From NCBI GenBank assembly GCA_945881905.1, contig CAMCVV010000007.1, positions 1 to 64,000 on the forward strand: 64,000 bases of DNA, in the 5' to 3' direction. The notes beneath the pieces are model-generated. The model saw nothing but the letters and a program-made list of their open reading frames with translations. It was not told the origin of the DNA and searched no databases. Position numbers and translations under genes: made by a program. The DNA is from Paenibacillus alvei. Its GTDB lineage: Bacteria > Bacillota > Bacilli > Paenibacillales > NBRC-103111. Below, piece by piece: positions 18,228 through 25,066 of this stretch (its first letter is position 1; every line of letters begins with the position of its first letter).

Positions 18228-20042
18228 ATGCTAAAAAAAATAAACTATATCCTTAGCAGGAAAACAAAACTTAAGTTTTTGTGGATCTTGGTGTTGATGT
18301 TCCCCGCTGCTATCCTCGAAGCGTTAGGTATGGGCATTTTCATTCCTTTGATTGCGATGATTACCGATCCGAGTGTAATTCTCAGTAACACGATATTGCA
18401 CCAGATGTATCAAATAGGTAGATTTCAATCTGAGAATGTTTTTATCATCTCTTCGTTAATCTTTGTTTGTGTATTTTTTATAATAAAAAACGTTTATTTA
18501 TATGTCATCTATGATTATCAACAAAAAGTGATATTTCAGGAGCAAGTGAAAAGTTCCGAAAAATTATTCGCCATCTATATGAACGAACCCTATCACCTAT
18601 CGATCCAAACGAATTCATCTATTCTGATTAAAAATACAACAAGCGAAGTGAAGAAAGTATTCAGTCAATTGATCAAATCGATCTTGCTTTTAATTACAGA
18701 CATACTGATTATTATTAGCTTATTATTCGTTATGTTTGTCGTAGCACCTGGTCCGACACTCATGATGGCAGTTATTTTAGGGCTGTATGTCATACTATTT
18801 TTCAGAATTTTTCGAAAAAAAATCGAAACAACTGCATTACTCATGCAGAGTTCACATGGGCAATTGATTAAATGGGTACAACAAGGTATAGGCGGAATGA
18901 AACAAGTAACATTGACAGGTCGTCAAGATTACTTCATCGAAGAGTTCCAGAAATACGCAGAACAATTTGCACAAACAGGTAGATTTAACGCGTTGATCTT
19001 AAGAATTCCTCGTATTTTGATCGAAACACTGTTGATCATCATTTTTACGATCACGTTAATGTTTATCTTTATCAGTTCTACCGATATCACTTCTTTGTTT
19101 ACGGTGATTTCATTATTTGTCCTCGCCACTATTCGTATCTTACCTTCGATTAGTCGATTAATGAACGCACACACGTCAATCAAGAAAGGCCTACCTTCCT
19201 TAGATGTGGTTTATGATGTATTCAAACATGCAGAGGAGCAACGAATACCGTACGAATCACAACTGTCTAACGAATCACAACTGTCTAACGAATCACCACT
19301 GTCTAACGAATCACAACTGTCTAACGAATCACAACTACTGAATACACGCCCATACTTCACAACTTCGATTGAAGTGAAGCAGGCTTCGTTTCGATATGTG
19401 AATTCTGATAAACTTGCAGTAAACCAGGTGTCACTCTCCATTCCTATCGGCAAATCGGTTGCGATTATCGGTCCATCGGGTTCTGGGAAAACAACACTTA
19501 TGGACATGATTCTAGGCTTACTTGAACCCATCGAAGGATCTGTGCAAGTTGATGGCAAAGACTTGAAATCTATTCATCATGTATGGAAGCACAAGGTAGG
19601 CTATATTCCACAATTCATCTATTTCACTGATGACACCATACGACGCAATATCGCATTTGGCATCCATGATTCCCAGATTGATGATGAAGCTATTTGGAGA
19701 GCACTAGACCAATCTCAAATTAAAGAGTTTGTCGAGAGTCTTCCTGGTCAACTTGATGCTTCGATGGGTGAAGCAGGCAATCGCATGTCAGGTGGTCAAC
19801 GCCAACGAATAGGTATCGCTAGAGCATTGTATCATGACCCGGAGATTCTATTTCTCGATGAAGCGACGTCTTCACTAGATCAAGCGACAGAAATCGAAGT
19901 GATGAAAGCGTTAAATGGTTTGCATGGTCAGAAGACACTGATCATCATTACTCATCGACTGAGTAGCATCGCACATTGTGATATCAAATTCGAAATGAAA
20001 AAAGGCAAACTCACTGAAATCAATGATATACACGTAAATTGA
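18228..20042 (+). CDS. ABC transporter, fused membrane and ATPase domains (PglK-like glycan flippase/exporter)
   Basis: A 604-residue half-transporter. Residues about 15-320 form six membrane segments with the LEALGMGIFIPLIAMI start typical of PglK/WlaB-type lipid-linked oligosaccharide flippases. The ATPase domain has Walker A GPSGSGKTT at 415-423, the Q-loop YIPQ, signature MSGGQRQR near 520, Walker B EILFLDEATSSLD and the H-loop THR. A hexapeptide repeat (ESQLSN, nearly five copies) forms the linker between the domains. It probably flips the lipid-linked sulfated repeat or polymer across the membrane; no Wzx flippase or Wzy polymerase is in the window. Its leader carries the AAGAG microsatellite. 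A drug exporter is possible but unlikely in this context. Confidence 0.9.
   Translation: MLKKINYILSRKTKLKFLWILVLMFPAAILEALGMGIFIPLIAMITDPSVILSNTILHQMYQIGRFQSENVFIISSLIFVCVFFIIKNVYLYVIYDYQQKVIFQEQVKSSEKLFAIYMNEPYHLSIQTNSSILIKNTTSEVKKVFSQLIKSILLLITDILIIISLLFVMFVVAPGPTLMMAVILGLYVILFFRIFRKKIETTALLMQSSHGQLIKWVQQGIGGMKQVTLTGRQDYFIEEFQKYAEQFAQTGRFNALILRIPRILIETLLIIIFTITLMFIFISSTDITSLFTVISLFVLATIRILPSISRLMNAHTSIKKGLPSLDVVYDVFKHAEEQRIPYESQLSNESQLSNESPLSNESQLSNESQLLNTRPYFTTSIEVKQASFRYVNSDKLAVNQVSLSIPIGKSVAIIGPSGSGKTTLMDMILGLLEPIEGSVQVDGKDLKSIHHVWKHKVGYIPQFIYFTDDTIRRNIAFGIHDSQIDDEAIWRALDQSQIKEFVESLPGQLDASMGEAGNRMSGGQRQRIGIARALYHDPEILFLDEATSSLDQATEIEVMKALNGLHGQKTLIIITHRLSSIAHCDIKFEMKKGKLTEINDIHVN
19254..19337 (+). 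repeat. 18-bp in-frame tandem repeat inside the ABC transporter gene
   Basis: Unit GAATCACAACTGTCTAAC, encoding ESQLSN, occurs at 19254, 19272, 19290 (one base different, giving ESPLSN) and 19308, with a 12-bp fifth partial copy to 19337. Being a multiple of three, gain or loss of units keeps the frame and only changes the length of the linker between the membrane domain and the ATPase domain. Confidence 0.95.
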
Positions 20043-20077
20043 ATAATTCGATACCCGAACATTAGTTGAGATGCATG

Positions 20078-20143
20078 TGATACAATTAAGATATGCGTGG
20101 GAACAGACCTAGATATGAATTGGATACAACCAAGATATGCGTG
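20078..20143 (+). repeat. Paired 22-bp direct repeat upstream of the PHP phosphatase gene
   Basis: GATACAATTAAGATATGCGTG (within 20078-20099) recurs as GATACAACCAAGATATGCGTG (within 20122-20143), 44 bp apart. The pair lies between the ABC transporter stop and the phosphatase start. It may be a local duplication or a regulatory site; nothing in the sequence decides. Confidence 0.7.
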
Positions 20144-20181
20144 TTAACGCGTTGGTCAGATTCGATGAAGGAGGTAGCCTT

Positions 20182-20967
20182 TTGATCGATATTCATTCTC
20201 ATTTGCTTTATGGCGTCGACGATGGACCGTCCAACGTAACATCATGTCTAGATATGGTGAAGTCTGCTCTCGCATCCAATACTACACATATCATCGTGAC
20301 ACCTCATCACATGCGTGGTGGATATAACAATCCGAAGGAAACGGTCATACAGAAAACTACGGAGCTTCAAGCGCTTTTGCAAGAGCAGAATCTTTCAATC
20401 ACGTTGTTTCCAGGTCAAGAAATTACACTTACATCGCAACTGATTGCAGAGTTCCAACAAGACCGACTCCTCACACTCAACCATTCACGCTACATGTTAA
20501 TCGAGCTACCCCATGATCACATTCCGAAATACACAGAAGAATATATGCATGAATTGAAAGTGTATGGTATTGTGCCAATCATCGCTCATCCTGAGCGTAA
20601 TCAAGAAATATGGATGAACCCTGAACGACTCGGACATCTAGTCGATTGCGGGGCTTTGTCTCAAGTCACGGCGAGTAGTTTGTCAGGTGCTTCCGGAAAA
20701 AAAATGCAGCTGCTTGCTTTAAAGTTATGTAAACAATCAAGGGTGCATTGTATCGCTAGTGATGCACATGGCGCGGTCAACCGTCCCTATGGACTGGCTG
20801 CTGCGTATGCCGTGATCACGCAATACTTAGGTGAAGCTAGCTCCGCTTATTTCATGCAAAACGCACAGCGTATCCTCGACAATGAAATGATTCCTGAGAT
20901 GCCGGACTCCTCCATAAACCCCATCAATCCCATACATCGAATTCGCAGATGGTTCAATAAAGAGTAA
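20182..20967 (+). CDS. PHP-family protein-tyrosine phosphatase (CpsB/YwqE-like)
   Basis: About 261 residues. The metal-binding PHP motifs appear in order: IDIHSHLLYGVDDGP at the N-terminus, VTPHH, the PGQE segment, IIAHPER, and IASDAHG near the C-terminus. In Gram-positive bacteria this manganese-dependent family removes phosphate from tyrosines of BY-kinases (CpsD/YwqD) that control polysaccharide chain length and export. No BY-kinase is in the window, so its partner probably lies upstream of base 1 or elsewhere. TTG 20182 is chosen because AAGGAGGT ends about 6 bp before it; the open frame extends back to 20137. It is the last recognisable gene of the polysaccharide block. Confidence 0.92.
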   Translation: MIDIHSHLLYGVDDGPSNVTSCLDMVKSALASNTTHIIVTPHHMRGGYNNPKETVIQKTTELQALLQEQNLSITLFPGQEITLTSQLIAEFQQDRLLTLNHSRYMLIELPHDHIPKYTEEYMHELKVYGIVPIIAHPERNQEIWMNPERLGHLVDCGALSQVTASSLSGASGKKMQLLALKLCKQSRVHCIASDAHGAVNRPYGLAAAYAVITQYLGEASSAYFMQNAQRILDNEMIPEMPDSSINPINPIHRIRRWFNKE

Positions 20968-21090
20968 TTGTCCGATTTGAGAGGTGCATTTCAAAAATGT
21001 GACAATCATTTATAGGACGCAATGAAGAGAGCCTACTTATGCTAAGTGAATCGCTCTGAGTCTGAGTTGAAAGGGGCATACGCCATCGCC

Positions 21091-21166
21091 CACTGAAGGA
21101 ATCGAAGACCACGCATCAGCTCACTGAAGGAATCGAAGACCACGCATCAGCTCACTGAAGGAATCG
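21091..21166 (+). repeat. 31-bp tandem repeat, about 2.5 copies
   Basis: Copies begin at 21091, 21122 and 21153 with the start CACTGAAGGAATCG; the first two are identical over 31 bp, the third is cut off after 14 bp. No reading frame is involved. Confidence 0.95.
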
Positions 21167-21240
21167 TGAAGATCTTCTTATTTGCTATCAGTTGCAAGTA
21201 GACACATTGTTTGACGTATTGTAGGAATTAGAGGTAGACT

Positions 21241-21337
21241 TAGAGATAGAGATAGAGATAGAGATAGAGATAGAGATAGAGATAGAGATAGAGATAGAGA
21301 TAGAGATAGAGATAGAGATAGAGATAGAGATAGAGAT
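21241..21337 (+). repeat. TAGAGA hexanucleotide microsatellite, 16 copies
   Basis: A perfect array of sixteen TAGAGA units at 21241-21336 plus one more T. It is intergenic, about 540 bp before the next gene. Read on the minus strand it gives alternating Ser-Leu codons, which explains an artefactual open frame there. Confidence 0.97.
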
Positions 21338-21873
21338 TTCAGTAGGTATATGGTATATGGTATATAGGTAAAGTTAAAGACGGATATCAACGCGGAACGA
21401 CTACAAGCTCTTTTTTCCTAATTAATTTTGTGTTATGACATCGTGGGTTGTCATCGATATTTAAATTTGGAATCAAGTAGCACATCTCTTTCTTGTAAAC
21501 GTTAAATCTGTTTATCCAACACGGATTCAATGATTTAGCGTAGGCATATACATTGTCATTGATGATGAAACCACACCTAGTAGAAGTTCAATAATTAAAG
21601 ATGAGTCAATGATATCAAATTGATCCTCTTTTTATCGAAATACACGTAATGTGATTACTGTACACGAGAGCCGCATGAAAAATCGTTGCCTTCATTATTT
21701 GAATGTGCTTTATGTCGAATTAAACCATTCGTAGAATACATATACTATTAAGTCGGTCGTGAAGAACATACCGTTTTGAAACAAGATACCTCTTTGAGAA
21801 ATGAGGTTTGTTGTGTCAGAGCGGCTTTTTATTTGAGAGGAAGTATGAGCTCGAGAAAGGTATAGGTGTTGAA

Positions 21874-22521
21874 ATGTTGTGGGATCAGCAAAAATATGAG
21901 GAATGGATGCATTTACATATTTCTGAAGCAGGGAATCACCGAAGACGCGAACTACTTGAAAAGGGGCTAGGACATGGTACGGTTGAGTTTCTTCGACTAG
22001 TCTGGTTTCCTGTTGTGGGCAACTTCGATCACCTATATCCAGAATGGGAGATTCGTGATTTCAGTAATGGGTATAGGTACCTAGATCTTGCCTATATGCC
22101 AAATGGAGCAAAAGGTGTTATTGAGATTCAAGGCTATGGACCACATGCAAGGGATCTCGATGTTAGACGATTTAAGGATTTATGCCTGAGGCATTGTTTT
22201 TTGTCTCTCGACGATTGGCTACACTTGCCGATTGCCTATCTATCTATCAAAGACGAACCCAAACAGTGTCAGCAACTCATCTTATCCTTCATCGGGAAAT
22301 TCATGTCATCAACTGTGTCCTCACATTTGTCATGGCTCGAGGCAGAGACATCGCGATTCGCTCGACGATTGATTCGTCCATTCAAACCGCGCGAACTTGC
22401 AGAGCATCTCAGAGTGAGTGACCGACATGCGAGAAGGATATTGCATCATTTGGTTGATATGCATATATTGGATATCGCAAGCGGACAAAAGCGTGGGCGG
22501 ACTTATAAATTAAAGATGTAG
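21874..22521 (+). CDS. Nuclease-like domain plus C-terminal winged-helix DNA-binding protein
   Basis: About 215 residues, soluble, family name not recognised. The middle holds YRYLDLAYMP followed by GVIEIQGYGPHARD, a D...ExQ spacing reminiscent of the PD-(D/E)xK nuclease fold, with Gln in place of the usual Lys. The C-terminal 60 residues (FKPRELAEHLRVSDRHARRI) are a helix-turn-helix or winged-helix domain ending with QKRGRTYKL. I use ATG 21874, preceded by AGGTG at 5 bp; the frame is open back to 21808. It is isolated, with repeats and decayed sequence on both sides. It could be a transcription regulator that kept a nuclease-like fold for binding, or an active defence or element-borne nuclease. 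Confidence 0.7.
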   Translation: MLWDQQKYEEWMHLHISEAGNHRRRELLEKGLGHGTVEFLRLVWFPVVGNFDHLYPEWEIRDFSNGYRYLDLAYMPNGAKGVIEIQGYGPHARDLDVRRFKDLCLRHCFLSLDDWLHLPIAYLSIKDEPKQCQQLILSFIGKFMSSTVSSHLSWLEAETSRFARRLIRPFKPRELAEHLRVSDRHARRILHHLVDMHILDIASGQKRGRTYKLKM

Positions 22522-22581
22522 TATCAAGCATATGGATGTAGTCGATCAAGATCACCGATATGTGACCATAACCGACGATAT

Positions 22582-22772
22582 TCCGTTATAAAGGACAATA
22601 GATCCGCTATTTCTTGATTATCGCTTGTAAACCGATGACTTACGGACTCGGGATACGTTATTTCAAGATAATACTCACTAATCGATTGATTTTGGATAGT
22701 ATAACGGAACTAGTGTCCGTTAATTTCTCGATTAATGATTTTTGATCATAATAACGGAATCAGTGTCCGTTA
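22582..22772. repeat. Degenerate array of ~50-60 bp units with TAACGGA/TCCGTTA inverted repeats
   Basis: Two palindromes TAACGGA-N7-TCCGTTA stand exactly 50 bp apart at 22702-22722 and 22752-22772. Degenerate forms of the right arm followed by TTTC occur at 22603 (TCCGCTATTTC), 22654 (TACGTTATTTC) and 22716 (TCCGTTAATTTC), and TCCGTTA also at 22582. The pattern reads as about three and a half related units. It resembles intergenic repeat families I have seen in Paenibacillus-type genomes, but copies elsewhere cannot be checked here. Confidence 0.75.
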
Positions 22773-22876
22773 TATGCATGTTAAATGAATAGGTGTTTAC
22801 TTCAAACTAGCAAAACCTTCAATTCATAGAAGAATTCCGTCAAAACCCTGGACAAAACATATAAATCCTTAATCCA

Positions 22877-22932
22877 AGTTACAGCAGATAAGTTACAGCA
22901 GATAAGTTACAGCAGATACGTTACAGCAGATA
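22877..22932 (+). repeat. 14-bp tandem repeat, four copies
   Basis: Unit AGTTACAGCAGATA at 22877, 22891 and 22905, and a fourth copy at 22919 with CG instead of AG at its start. Intergenic, no frame involved. Confidence 0.95.
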
Positions 22933-23049
22933 AGAATAGGGAGAAAGAAACTTTGAAGTAAACATAATTTCGATAACTTTAAAGAATAAACCAAAAGTTT
23001 GTGTGATAAATTCTAAGAACTGATTCTCTAGTATCTATTGATCGCGAAA

Positions 23050-23395
23050 AAGTGAGCCGAATATGTTATTCGATGGCTTCGAAGACGATAGATTCAAACC
23101 GAATCAACACTTAACCAGAGAAGAATCGATAGTGGTGTTAACCCGTTTATTATGATTATAGGGGCATATTGGAACATGTCGGTTGACCAGGCGCTTATCG
23201 ATACGGTGTTCTCTATACTCAATCATGCCAAGATTAGCAAATGGGCGTTAGCCGATAGGGAGATCAATGTTTAAGCAGCGATGTTCGCATTAGCTAACAC
23301 CCATACGGTGAGACCGAAAGTATAATAACTCGAACAGAACCTGCATATGAGATCATGAGATTACTCTAGCAAGTGGGAGTGATCTACTTAATGAA
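23050..23395 (+). pseudogene. Decayed 3' end of an S-layer-homology (SLH) domain protein
   Basis: Three frames together spell two SLH-type modules. One frame from 23072 reads DGFEDDRFKPNQ then LTREESIVVLTRLL before a stop, which is the SLH consensus F.PN..LTREE. A second frame reads KISKWALADREINV, a stop, then AAMFALANTHTVRP. A third frame continues ESIITRTEPAYEIMRLL, a stop, then QVGVIYLMK and the final stop. At least one stop inside each module and two frameshifts show that it is dead. SLH domains anchor S-layer and surface enzymes to pyruvylated secondary wall polymer. It lies a short distance from a polysaccharide locus and may be the remains of a surface protein gene whose 5' part is gone. 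Confidence 0.6.
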
Positions 23396-23430
23396 ATAAA
23401 TTAATAATAAAATAAAGATCGAGTAACCGT

Positions 23431-23580
23431 ATGAGCATAACATCGAGGGAAATCGCTTACCGTGATTATTACCCAATAGTCGATTACTTTTACCACGATG
23501 ACTTATGTTCCGAGAATTACGAACTATTAAAAGTAGACCGAGTTTTAGACGAAATGAAATTCCATGACGAAATAATGTGA
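23431..23580 (+). CDS. Small acidic hypothetical protein (49 aa)
   Basis: ATG 23431 to TGA 23580, 49 residues, starting MSITSREIAYRDYY and rich in Asp, Glu and Tyr. It stands 12 bp before the helix-turn-helix gene that follows and shares its downstream terminator, so a two-gene transcript is possible. The ribosome site is weak (GAG about 9 bp upstream). No family recognised. It may be a remnant of a small mobile element. Confidence 0.4.
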   Translation: MSITSREIAYRDYYPIVDYFYHDDLCSENYELLKVDRVLDEMKFHDEIM

Positions 23581-23592
23581 GGAGGGGAAACA

Positions 23593-23751
23593 ATGGAATT
23601 ACTAGGACTAGCTGAAGTTTCTGAACTGCTTGGATGGGATAAACGCAAAACCACGACTTACTTGAAACGTGGTGTTCTGCCAGAACCGATCCATATTGTA
23701 AAAGCAACTCCACTTTGGACAAGAGAACAGATCGAAACATATAAAGAATAA
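23593..23751 (+). CDS. Tiny excisionase/AlpA-like helix-turn-helix protein (52 aa)
   Basis: ATG 23593 to TAA 23751, with a strong GGAGGGG 5 bp upstream. The sequence GLAEVSELLGWDKRKTTTYL followed by KRGVLPEP and PLWTREQIETY is the usual layout of small HTH_17/AlpA/excisionase DNA-binding proteins: helix-turn-helix, short wing, then a helix ending at the C-terminus. A clear terminator follows at 23778-23810. The 3' end of tRNA-Ala faces this gene 214 bp away, with five 9-bp direct repeats in between, a layout like an integrative-element end. No integrase gene is present. Confidence 0.75.
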   Translation: MELLGLAEVSELLGWDKRKTTTYLKRGVLPEPIHIVKATPLWTREQIETYKE

Positions 23752-23777
23752 AAGAAAAATAAAGTTAAACTATAGAT

Positions 23778-23810
23778 AAAAAAGAGCCTTAAAACAAGGC
23801 TCTTTTTTTT
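23778..23810 (+). terminator. Rho-independent terminator after the small HTH gene
   Basis: AAAAGAGCCTT, a short AAAAC loop, then AAGGCTC followed by eight T residues. The stem is perfect and the T tract is long on the plus strand; the A run on the other side could make it work in both directions. Confidence 0.9.
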
Positions 23811-23827
23811 GGAATTACGCGCGCATT

Positions 23828-23872
23828 TTGACCACATTGACCACATTGACCACATTGACCACATTGACCACA
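23828..23872 (+). repeat. Five 9-bp direct repeats (TTGACCACA) beside tRNA-Ala
   Basis: Five perfect TTGACCACA units run from 23828 to 23872, followed after AAA by a sixth partial TGACCACG. They lie between the HTH gene terminator and the 3' end of tRNA-Ala. Short directly repeated sites of this kind can be arm-type or excisionase sites of integrative elements, or iteron-like sites, but could also be a simple expansion like the other tandem repeats in this window. Confidence 0.9.
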
Positions 23873-23964
23873 AAATGACCACGCATTCAATGTAATTCAA
23901 TGCAATGTAATGATAAAACACTCGAAAACTTTGATACAATGCGGTTTGTAACGATTTTCATTGA

Positions 23965-24037
23965 TGGAGCCTAGGGGGATCGAACCCCTGACCTCATCAC
24001 TGCCAGCGATGCGCTCTCCCAGCTGAGCTAAGGCCCC
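23965..24037 (-). tRNA. tRNA-Ala (anticodon GGC)
   Basis: Read on the minus strand, 73 nt fold into a full cloverleaf: acceptor GGGGCCT with AGGCTCC, D arm GCTC/GAGC, anticodon arm CATCG/TGATG with loop CTGGCAG (anticodon GGC), and T arm AGGGG/CCCCT with TTCGATC. The alanine identity pair G3-U70 is present. The discriminator base is A, and CCA is not encoded. It reads GCC codons and wobble GCU. Confidence 0.97.
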
Positions 24038-24208
24038 TAATCCATATCTACCTTCAAATCATACCCGATCATCAACACTTTATCAAATACAAATATTGAG
24101 GTTGAGTAAGTAGCTGATCCTGGTCAGTTTCGCTATAATTGAGAATATGTTCGTTTCATGGTAACCTAAGAACACAAATGAACGTATGTGGGTGAAATGA
24201 GGTCAAAG

Positions 24209-24505
24209 ATGTCGAAAGAGCTCTGGTATTGGATAGTATTAGGTGTGATTTGCGTAATTCCATTTGTTGTCGGTGTATATTTGATGAGTCGAACTCAAAA
24301 AATCGGTATATCTTTCTGGATTTCGATTGTATTAAGTGCAGTCATTACAGCGGTCTCATGTCTTTGGTGGGAATGGGTCAATGAAGACCCGTTCACAATT
24401 CGATTAGGAATTGTTTTCTATGCGATTGCTTGGGTGAATGTCGGCGTATTAGAGATCTTTGCACTATTAAGTATGCGTAAAATCAACCACTCGGAAAGAG
24501 GTTAA
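24209..24505 (+). CDS. Small three-helix membrane protein of unknown function
   Basis: About 98 residues with three hydrophobic segments (around 6-25, 35-55 and 65-88 from the chosen start). ATG 24209 is preferred over GTG 24188 and ATG 24197 because TGAGGT sits 5 bp upstream. It ends 6 bp before the VanZ-family gene, so the two are likely one operon. No family recognised. Confidence 0.65.
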   Translation: MSKELWYWIVLGVICVIPFVVGVYLMSRTQKIGISFWISIVLSAVITAVSCLWWEWVNEDPFTIRLGIVFYAIAWVNVGVLEIFALLSMRKINHSERG

Positions 24506-24511
24506 CTTCAC

Positions 24512-25042
24512 ATGAAACGCTCTTTTCAACCTATAGGTTATGGATTACTTCTTGCAGCTGTGATCTGGATGCTGATGATCTTTATTGGTTCCTCACAAAC
24601 GGCTACTATACAAAAGGTTGATCACAAGCTAGAGCACATCATGTCCGAACAACAGTTGGCGAGGATTTTACCGCAATGGGAATTCATCTACGGAAATAAA
24701 CTGATCAGTTATCAATCTCCATATGACATGTTTTCGTTTTTTTTTCGGAAAGTAGGTCATATTCTTGAATTTATGGTGTTAACCTGGTTAGTACTAGGTG
24801 TGTGTCGATACGCATCTTTAACAGTAAAACGGTCGCTTCTGATTTCGGGTCTCCTTTCTTTTGGGTACGCGATATCAGATGAGTGGCATCAAACGTTTAT
24901 TGATGGAAGATCGGGACTTTGGACAGATGTTCTCATCGATACAATCGGTATCGGGATTGGACTTACAGGATTTATATTGTTCACTTTGATTAGGAAGACC
25001 AGACCTATCCGTCATTCGGCAAAGGACAACCGTAACTTGTAA
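24512..25042 (+). CDS. VanZ-family membrane protein
   Basis: A 176-residue protein with the VanZ pattern: first membrane helix at the N-terminus, the FFRKVGHILEFMVL segment, and the signature SFGYAISDEWHQTFIDGR with GLWTDVLIDTIG. VanZ-like proteins are linked to low-level teicoplanin resistance and envelope functions, but the biochemical role of most members is unknown. Translation is probably coupled to the small membrane protein just upstream, with a GAAAGAGG site before the ATG. Not part of a van cluster. Confidence 0.85.
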   Translation: MKRSFQPIGYGLLLAAVIWMLMIFIGSSQTATIQKVDHKLEHIMSEQQLARILPQWEFIYGNKLISYQSPYDMFSFFFRKVGHILEFMVLTWLVLGVCRYASLTVKRSLLISGLLSFGYAISDEWHQTFIDGRSGLWTDVLIDTIGIGIGLTGFILFTLIRKTRPIRHSAKDNRNL

Positions 25043-25066
25043 ACCGAGTAAGAAAAGCGATCACAC

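Larger units (their letters stand above)
20968..21873. other. 906-bp gene-free region with tandem repeats
   Basis: No reading frame with a credible ribosome site was found. The stretch holds a 31-bp repeat (21091-21166), a hexanucleotide microsatellite (21241-21337), a few TATATGG copies just after it, AT-rich DNA, and a small hairpin ACCTC-N10-GAGGT at 21787-21806 upstream of the next gene. The only long open frame (minus strand, 21178-21390) is the microsatellite read as Ser-Leu repeats. It marks the end of the polysaccharide block and the start of a decayed zone. Confidence 0.7.
22522..23049. other. 528-bp gene-free stretch with repeat array
   Basis: No coding region supported. It carries a degenerate array of TCCGTTA/TAACGGA units (22582-22772) and a 14-bp tandem repeat (22877-22932), then AT-rich DNA leading into the SLH pseudogene. 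Confidence 0.65.

Noticed and set aside
21091-21337. CRISPR array
   Set aside because: The repeats follow each other without unique spacers of constant length, and no cas genes are present; they are plain tandem repeats.
21178-21390. Open frame on the minus strand encoding a long Ser-Leu repeat protein
   Set aside because: It is the TAGAGA microsatellite read in one frame; no ribosome site and no other protein-like sequence.
23384-23740. 118-residue minus-strand open frame
   Set aside because: Shadow of the plus-strand 49- and 52-codon genes, which have a strong ribosome site and a terminator.
23965-24037. Second copy of the tRNA-Ala 3' end as att site
   Set aside because: Searched by eye for a repeat of AGGGGTTCGATCCCCCT or its complement between 20.9 and 23.9 kb and found none, so no element boundary can be drawn.
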